Below, piece after piece: positions 58,359-64,000 of a stretch of 64,000 nucleotides of DNA. Numbering within the stretch: position 1 is the first letter of the stretch; each line of letters starts with the position of its first letter. Origin of the DNA: Pteria penguin (Eukaryota; Mollusca; Bivalvia; Pterioida; Pteriidae); NCBI GenBank assembly GCA_035048485.1, contig CM068589.1, positions 8,534,024 through 8,598,023 on the forward strand. Reading direction: 5' to 3'. The position numbers were made by a program, and so were the translations under genes. The notes under the pieces are model-generated. The model saw only the letters and a program-made list of their open reading frames with translations, did no database searches and was not told the DNA's origin.

Positions 58359-60849
58359 AGACTAGGAACAATGGTGACAATAGTGAAGAAAAGGAATGAG
58401 AAACCAACACAGGAAATGTGCACAGTGTCGATTTATAATTCATAACATAGTTAAAACATGTCCTCGTAAGACAATGACATTAATCAATGCACATTCTGTG
58501 TAGTGGTTATAGTGATATAAATATCCCATGGAAAAAATATTTGTATACTGAGAATTGGTATTTGGATCTATTTGACAGGATATTGAACATATGATATCTA
58601 TGATACATATACATGTATATTTAAATGGTCTAGTTCGGATGACGGAGTGAAATATTGTGGATCTTTAAGTTTTGAATGTCGATAATTGTTGTTAGCAATT
58701 TCCAAAGCATTTAAGTTAAAACATCTTGAATATAATTTTTGTCAGATTTACACAAGTATAAAGTTATGTACACACAGTAAATATATCTGTATCAATCATA
58801 TCACTACACAGCCTCAGACACGAAATGACTTATATGTATGTGGGAACATATACCAGTTTGTAGATATAACAGACAAAACTCTGACAAAACACTATCATTA
58901 TCATATTGATATCCAACTGAATCTGTTTTGATTTGCTATGCCAGATGCCAACACAAGGAAAGTCTATATAAATGTTCATACTATTGAAAAGGAAACGAGT
59001 TTAATAGTTGCCACAGCATGATGGACGTTTAAGGGTCAATACTATCAAATGCACGGAAAGTGATAGACATTTGAGGAAGTTTTTTTCATACAAAGTATTT
59101 TGCAAATACCTAATTTGTCCTTTAACCATTTGCATTGATAACTTTACACTCTAGGACATTAAAGTATTGAACGTCCGGATAAAGTATGTACCGGAAAATT
59201 AAACGCAAGTCCAGGAGTGTTTAGTTGAATAATTATAAATTTCTAAGTATCTATTTTGTTTTGCTTATTGAGTTTAGATATCACTCATTTTGTATATCCT
59301 TAATAAAATTTCAGGTTTCCATTAAAATTTTATAAAGTAATTACAATGTTTGTCTAGCTTGTATGTAGATAACTTCAATTTGCTGTCTTATGACACAAAT
59401 GAACCACGTAAAATACGACGGGAGTAGTAGCACTCATCAAAATACTCGACAATCAGAAGTGATAGCACCTGTCCGAGAGGAGTGAGAAAAAAGCATGCAT
59501 ATGAATTTGAGATGACACGATGCATAAAGTTACAATTACATACTGTCAGAAAATCTTCTTTAGACTATTGGCGATTGTGCCCGCAAACCAATGATGGTCT
59601 TTTTCATACATCTGAGTCCTAACTGTACCTTATATATTATTCCTTACACCACATCATCATAGTCGAAGTTATTTTTTCTAATATTTTGGAATACAATTAA
59701 CGAAAAAGAATCACGAGGTAAACAGTTAACTGTATTCTCATATCTTATGCTATATGTATCTGTTTGCTTTCTTTTATTTTCAATACTACACTTCTTAATT
59801 TGTTCAAAACTTAAAGTATCTATAATGTAAACCTACAATTATTTCCAGCGAAGTGCATATTCAAATGTGACCGTGAAGTACTTATATATAACTATCAGTC
59901 GTTATTTGTAAATGCAATCCATCGATTTGGAACAGAAATAAAAGAAAAAGTTTTTAATGACTATTAATGAATATAAGAACATCTATACCTATATCAATAT
60001 GGTGAACCAAAGTAAATGTAATTTACTTTTCTTATTTTTATAGTCAATCGATCATAGTGAAATATGGGTTCCTTTTTTATGCAAACATATGCTTTGTTAA
60101 TGGATTCCTTCATTGATTGATATTTGTTATGGTAATATCCCGTACATGGTGACGGAATCTGCCTGATGCATTGCATAGAAATATATACCTTTGCAACAGA
60201 CCCGCCCGTATCAGTGAGAGACCTTTTACTTGTCACTCCTACAGTGAAACGGGTCCTCAGTTTTTACTTTCCTATCTGAAAGACACTAATTCTAAAATCT
60301 GGAACCATCACTTACTTGTTATGAGTACAAAAAGCCTCTTAGAAACATCGCTTGCAGTTACATTGCAGGCACATCCGATCCAACCTGGATATCGTTGGCG
60401 AGTCATTACAAGTCTACTGTTTAAGATAATATAAAAGAAAAAGGAGTAAAATACATGTCACCAGTGACTGGATAAAAGAGGTTAAAAAATATATTTCATT
60501 CATATCAGAATTAATAATTCTACAATTGTTCAACATTCATTTAAGCAATATCATTATAGTTGGAAAATTGTATTCGAGTTCGTGTTAATGAATTACATTT
60601 TACTATTATATTTGATGAACTTATAAAGTTCAAAGACAACATCATTCTCAAACATCGCAAGACAATGTCCAATTTCAACATCAGCACCGTCAAATGTGAT
60701 CTTCCTACGATGCATTAGCTCAAAAATTTCACAAAGCTTCATATAAATAGAACAAATGTAACTTCCACCACTCTTACAGCAGTAAACAGTCACATTATAA
60801 AGTTCTGTTATGGAGCGTTTGATAACAAATACAACGAAGTAGTTTTGCG
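58359..60849. other. No gene recognised
   Basis: This includes the 3' flank of receptor 2. ATTAAT/AATAAA-like strings are frequent, so no poly(A) site is assigned; AATAAA at 59936-59941 and 59306 are not linked to the gene. Open frames at 60171-60434 and elsewhere lack splice or family support. Confidence 0.4.
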
Positions 60850-61470
60850 TATGCCTGCATATGGCGACACTTTAATACTCGCTGTCATACGCCATGATAC
60901 GTTGGGAAAACGTTATGAATTCGGCGTAGTAGCACTCGTACGTCACATACACAATGATGCGTTGGCAGCGAAACCTTATACATACGCTACGCAAACCTTC
61001 CGCGCGTCTCATGCACGATAGAGGTATGTTGCATGTACCTCCACAGCACGGTCCCGTTCGTCGTCGCAACTAACAATGCGTTTTCAGGGACCTGTATCGA
61101 GTTCTTAAATGTTCTGTCAAACGTACACTTTGAATGCTTGCGTCGACTGCTTACCACATTAAAATCGATTGGGCGCTTGATGGGATCCGTAAGCGTATCA
61201 TCGTCGTTTGAACTGCGAGCAAAGCGTACGCAGGTCATGCGTAGGTCATAAATACGCAGGCAGTACGCAAAACTCAATATTCGTTATGCATTCTCACTAG
61301 TTCATTATGCGTTCACTACTCGTGCGTCAGTGGCACATTAGGCGTTCGATACGAACACGTTGCAAGTTCGTTTGTTCCACACAATTGAATGTATACGTCG
61401 GAAAATTGTGCGTACACGGACTTTAGTCAAAGTTTTGCAATTCATTACGTTCACTTTGTGTCAATTTGAT
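60850..61470. repeat. CpG-rich block with repeated GCGTTGGCA / TACGC phrases
   Basis: CpG is far more frequent here than in neighbouring DNA. Short phrases recur: ATACGTTGGGAAAACG, GATGCGTTGGCAGCG, ATACGCTACGC, TTATGCGTTCACTACTCGTGCGT, ATTAGGCGTTCG. No supported gene lies here; frames on both strands are open by composition. It may be a dispersed GC-rich repeat. Confidence 0.4.
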
Positions 61471-61489
61471 TACGTGTGAAAGGGTCTTA

Positions 61490-62300
61490 AGATAGCGACC
61501 TAGGACGGTCATTTAATTTAATAAAAGTTATTCTATTGTCCAATAAGGAAACACTTTATTAAACATTGAAAATACAGTAAACAAACTAGTAATACATGGG
61601 TCGCCTTTGGATTTCCTAATGTAAATTTCGATTTCAATCTTTTGTAGACTCCAATGATATCGATTGTGTATTCCTCAGGTGGTTCAATTGGCTAGAGGTT
61701 GTACAGGTTACCATACAAGAAGTCCATGATTTACGTTCCGAATCGTGACTCAGGCTTAAAGCTACCATAAACCTTCTAAGACATTATGCATATAAATTTG
61801 ATACAGCTTTAATATAATTTCGGAGAACTGACCTTACCGCAATATGCGTCGGGCGAAAATTTTCATTGTTTACACATTACTGATCTTTTTTATAATCTGA
61901 GGAGGGTTAAACTTTCCGACGATTTAATTTCATTAGGTTTCAAATAGTTTAAACGCTTTTGACATAAACTATGTGACAATGAGATCATCGCAAAGACCAT
62001 AAGTCTTGTACCAGATCTTTGTCTGTCTTGCAGGGCGGTGAAGACTATATGACTGGACCTGTCTAAATCTTTTCAGCGAGGAAAAGGTTTGAACCTTATC
62101 CTCTCTGTTACTACAATGCAGGATCTCAGTTCTCTATAAAGGCAGGTTGGCTTCTTCTATGTCTATGAAAAGATATCAATATTCATTCTTTACTAATATT
62201 GCAATTTTTATTTTTATGACCTCTCAAAATTGAGTGGGTTTAATTATTAATAAATTTTAAATTATGTTCTGTTACTGTGCTGTTCTTTGTGTTGAGTAGG
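61490..62300. repeat. RT-element family fragments (copies F), mixed orientation
   Basis: 61498-61535 (GACCTAGGACGGTCATTTAATTT) is a minus-strand terminus. From 61600 a plus-strand degenerate copy follows: GGATTTCCTAATGTAAATTTC, GAGATCATCGCAAAGACCATAAGTCTTGTA, GCAGGGCGGTGAAGACTATATGA, CTTATCCTCTCTG. Coding sense is lost. Confidence 0.6.
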
Positions 62301-62504
62301 AACGTGGAGAGTAATCCGGCTCAGTGCACAAATTCAGCTATAATTGTCATTTCCTTTGCCCTCTGATGTCTGTACTACATATGCATAACAATCTAATATT
62401 TGAATGTATTTTGTGTGCTACCTGTTCTTTTATTATCTGCATATCTGTGGTCACTTTTTTCATGCCATTCAGTCAGATTTCTACTCTACTTTTTTTTTTT
62501 TTTT

Positions 62505-62610
62505 CTTTTCTCCCGGGCACCTGGTTCCACCTCCATGTTTTGGGGTTCGCATTTGTCTGAATATGGCCTTATACAAAATATTGTCCTTTTACTCGATGGA
62601 CTATGAAATA
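62505..62610 (+). repeat. CCCGGGCACCTGG repeat fragment
   Basis: TCTCCCGGGCACCTGGTTCCACCTCC, TTTTGGGGTTCGCATTTGTCTGAATATGG and ACTCGATGGACTATG parallel 50400-50520 and 37690. Confidence 0.55.
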
Positions 62611-62639
62611 TGGTTTTCCCTTTTTACTTTGTAAAACAC

Positions 62640-63060
62640 CGCCTGAATCTGTAAATTTATGAGATTTGGATTGAAGTAACTATTTAACGATTTGCATGTT
62701 AAGTCAATTTGACTGTTTTTAAGTTTTGTGTGAAATAAACGATTTGTCCCTATATCGGAAGAGAACACCACTTCAAAGACTCTTGCCACTTCAATTGAAT
62801 GTCTTCCGTCATCTTCCTACAGCTAAAGGCACGTATAATTCAGTCTTACTAAATCTGCCATTCACAAACAGAGAAGTATGTACTAACACACATTTCGAAC
62901 TGAATCTTTAAATGCATAAAAACTTAAATGACTCGTAATTCTAGCGGTTTCAACCAGTAATGAATACTAATCTTAATTACATTTATTTGTTACCTTTGTT
63001 ATCTTTATATCTTCTGTCAACAATTTTACTCCCTTGCAAGAATTCCGTTTTGAGGATTGC
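62640..63060. other. No gene recognised
   Basis: AT-rich sequence. A short open frame at 62726-62911 has no recognisable domain. Confidence 0.35.
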
Positions 63061-63069
63061 AGACGAAAT

Positions 63070-63370
63070 GGTAAGAAAAAAGAGGAGTTACTGGCTCAGT
63101 TATGTGGCAGAAGTCACCATGGAGCTATACAATACATGAATATAAATGATATACCAGCACATATAACACATTACAAAAATATTTGATTGCAGTGCAATTA
63201 CGATACCGACTTAGGACGGTCATTTAATTTGACAAAAGCCAAACAAATGGTGTGGTTAACCGGTTTACGGGCCCACCTCCCCACTCACCGTAACAGCAGA
63301 ACAATCAAAGGACGTGCATTTAAAAATTCATAAATAATCTTATATGTAAAGAACAAGAAATATGCCTTTA
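63070..63370 (-). repeat. RT-element family fragment (copy H), terminal part
   Basis: It contains GAGGAGTTACTGGCTCAGTTATGTGGCAGAAGTCACC (shared with 31921), ATTACGATACCGACTTAGGACGGTCATTTAATTTGAC, GGTGTGGTTAACCGG, CCCCACTCACCGTAACAGCAGAACAATCAAAGGACGTGC and TAATCTTATATGTAAAGAACAAG. These are the reverse complement of 34215-34400. Confidence 0.7.
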
Positions 63371-64000
63371 TAAAGGAGATAAAAGTGTTTTAGGCCATGT
63401 TTGAGGGGGGTTTTTTTTATTTTCTAAAAAATTGTCTTTGTTTCCTGATTAATCGTTATTCAGTTGTGCCCTGAATGTAATCGGTAATGGTAATCTCACA
63501 TTTTTTTATCTAAAAGAAATTAGAAGATTTCATAATAAATTTTATAAACAATGTCAGTCTCGTCACGTTTCTGTTGACATTATTGCCACAGCTTTCTGGA
63601 TTATCGTGCTTTTTAACTTTTATAATTCAAAATCTATAAACTATATTGCTTTATTAATATGCCATGTAATGTAAAGACGATGGATAAATCCAAACCATAA
63701 GTCAAAAAATCATGAAACCAGAGGACATACAAAATCAGTGAAAATGAAAACCAAGTGGAAAATAAAAAAATATTCTACTTGAAGAGCATATGTGAACCCC
63801 TATGATGGAGTGAGATCAGGTGCCCGGGGAGAGCATGATTTGATAGAAAATTGATGGTAGATATTTGATGGGATCTTGACGCGGTTTTGAATTAAAATTT
63901 TAGACATATGATGGTATTGTAATAAAAGTACCTAGTCATTGATGTAGTGATTTGGTTAATGTTACCCATGAACGTTACGATTTGATAGGAAATTCAGATA
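63371..64000. other. No gene recognised
   Basis: AT-rich. GAGATCAGGTGCCCGGGGAGA at 63810 is the reverse complement of the CCCGGGCACCTGGTCTC phrase, so another RT-family fragment may begin here. Confidence 0.35.

Overview
This is eukaryotic DNA, most likely from a marine bivalve mollusc. It is AT-rich and has split genes with GT/AG introns and no operons. The main clue is its repeat content, which I recall as typical of bivalve genomes: an element ending AGCTCA...CAGGTGAGCG, ~140-bp tandem units rich in GACCTTGACC and AAGGTCA, stretches of TCTGTCTGTCCGTC, a recurrent reverse-transcriptase C-terminal module, and GGATCCGCCACTG termini. The species call is inference.

Three host-type or gene-like loci stand out. 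(1) At the left edge are two phase-compatible exons of a membrane protein (1214-1415 and 2509-2632). (2) 35215-43192 holds nine exons of a Mutator-like (MULE) transposase whose last two exons encode a DEDD-type 3'-5' exonuclease. All intron phases agree once one frameshift is allowed. The copy carries two in-frame stops and two frameshifts, so it looks decayed. (3) 49141-58358 is a clean six-exon gene for a 408-residue type I membrane receptor: signal peptide, two extracellular beta-sandwich (Ig-like) domains, one membrane span, and a tail with repeated E-N-x-Y-S motifs and one ITIM-like motif.

Most of the rest is mobile DNA. A nearly complete Penelope-like element (12.55-15.4 kb) has RT and GIY-YIG regions, two frameshifts and a relic hammerhead ribozyme, and lies between TA microsatellites. 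A Gypsy element (23426-26860) has an intact 4-bp target duplication but lacks integrase, and carries two small zinc-ribbon-like reading frames where gag is expected. A second, decayed Gypsy (27.2-29.7 kb) is split by a nested ~1.17-kb element. A Harbinger-type transposase remnant lies on the minus strand at 45.5-46.4 kb. At least eight fragments of one RT element family occur, two of them forming a ~600-bp inverted repeat at 33.65-35.0 kb. Two elements carry ~147-bp minisatellites (11.2-12.1 and 17.0-18.9 kb). There are also a ~140-bp tandem array (9.1-10.25 kb), tRNA-derived SINE sequence, short non-autonomous elements and many microsatellites.

Layout: 0-3 kb, exons of receptor 1 with a gag fragment in the intron; 3-12.5 kb, dispersed and tandem repeats; 12.5-15.5 kb, Penelope; 15.6-21.3 kb, minisatellite element and RT fragment; 21.3-30 kb, two Gypsy elements; 30-33 kb, decayed exons; 33-35 kb, palindrome; 35-43 kb, transposase-exonuclease gene; 45-47 kb, Harbinger and RT fragment; 49-58 kb, receptor 2; 58-64 kb, mostly unrecognised DNA with RT fragments and a CpG-rich block. 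Many short open frames in the window lie in microsatellites or minisatellites, or oppose real exons, and were left out.
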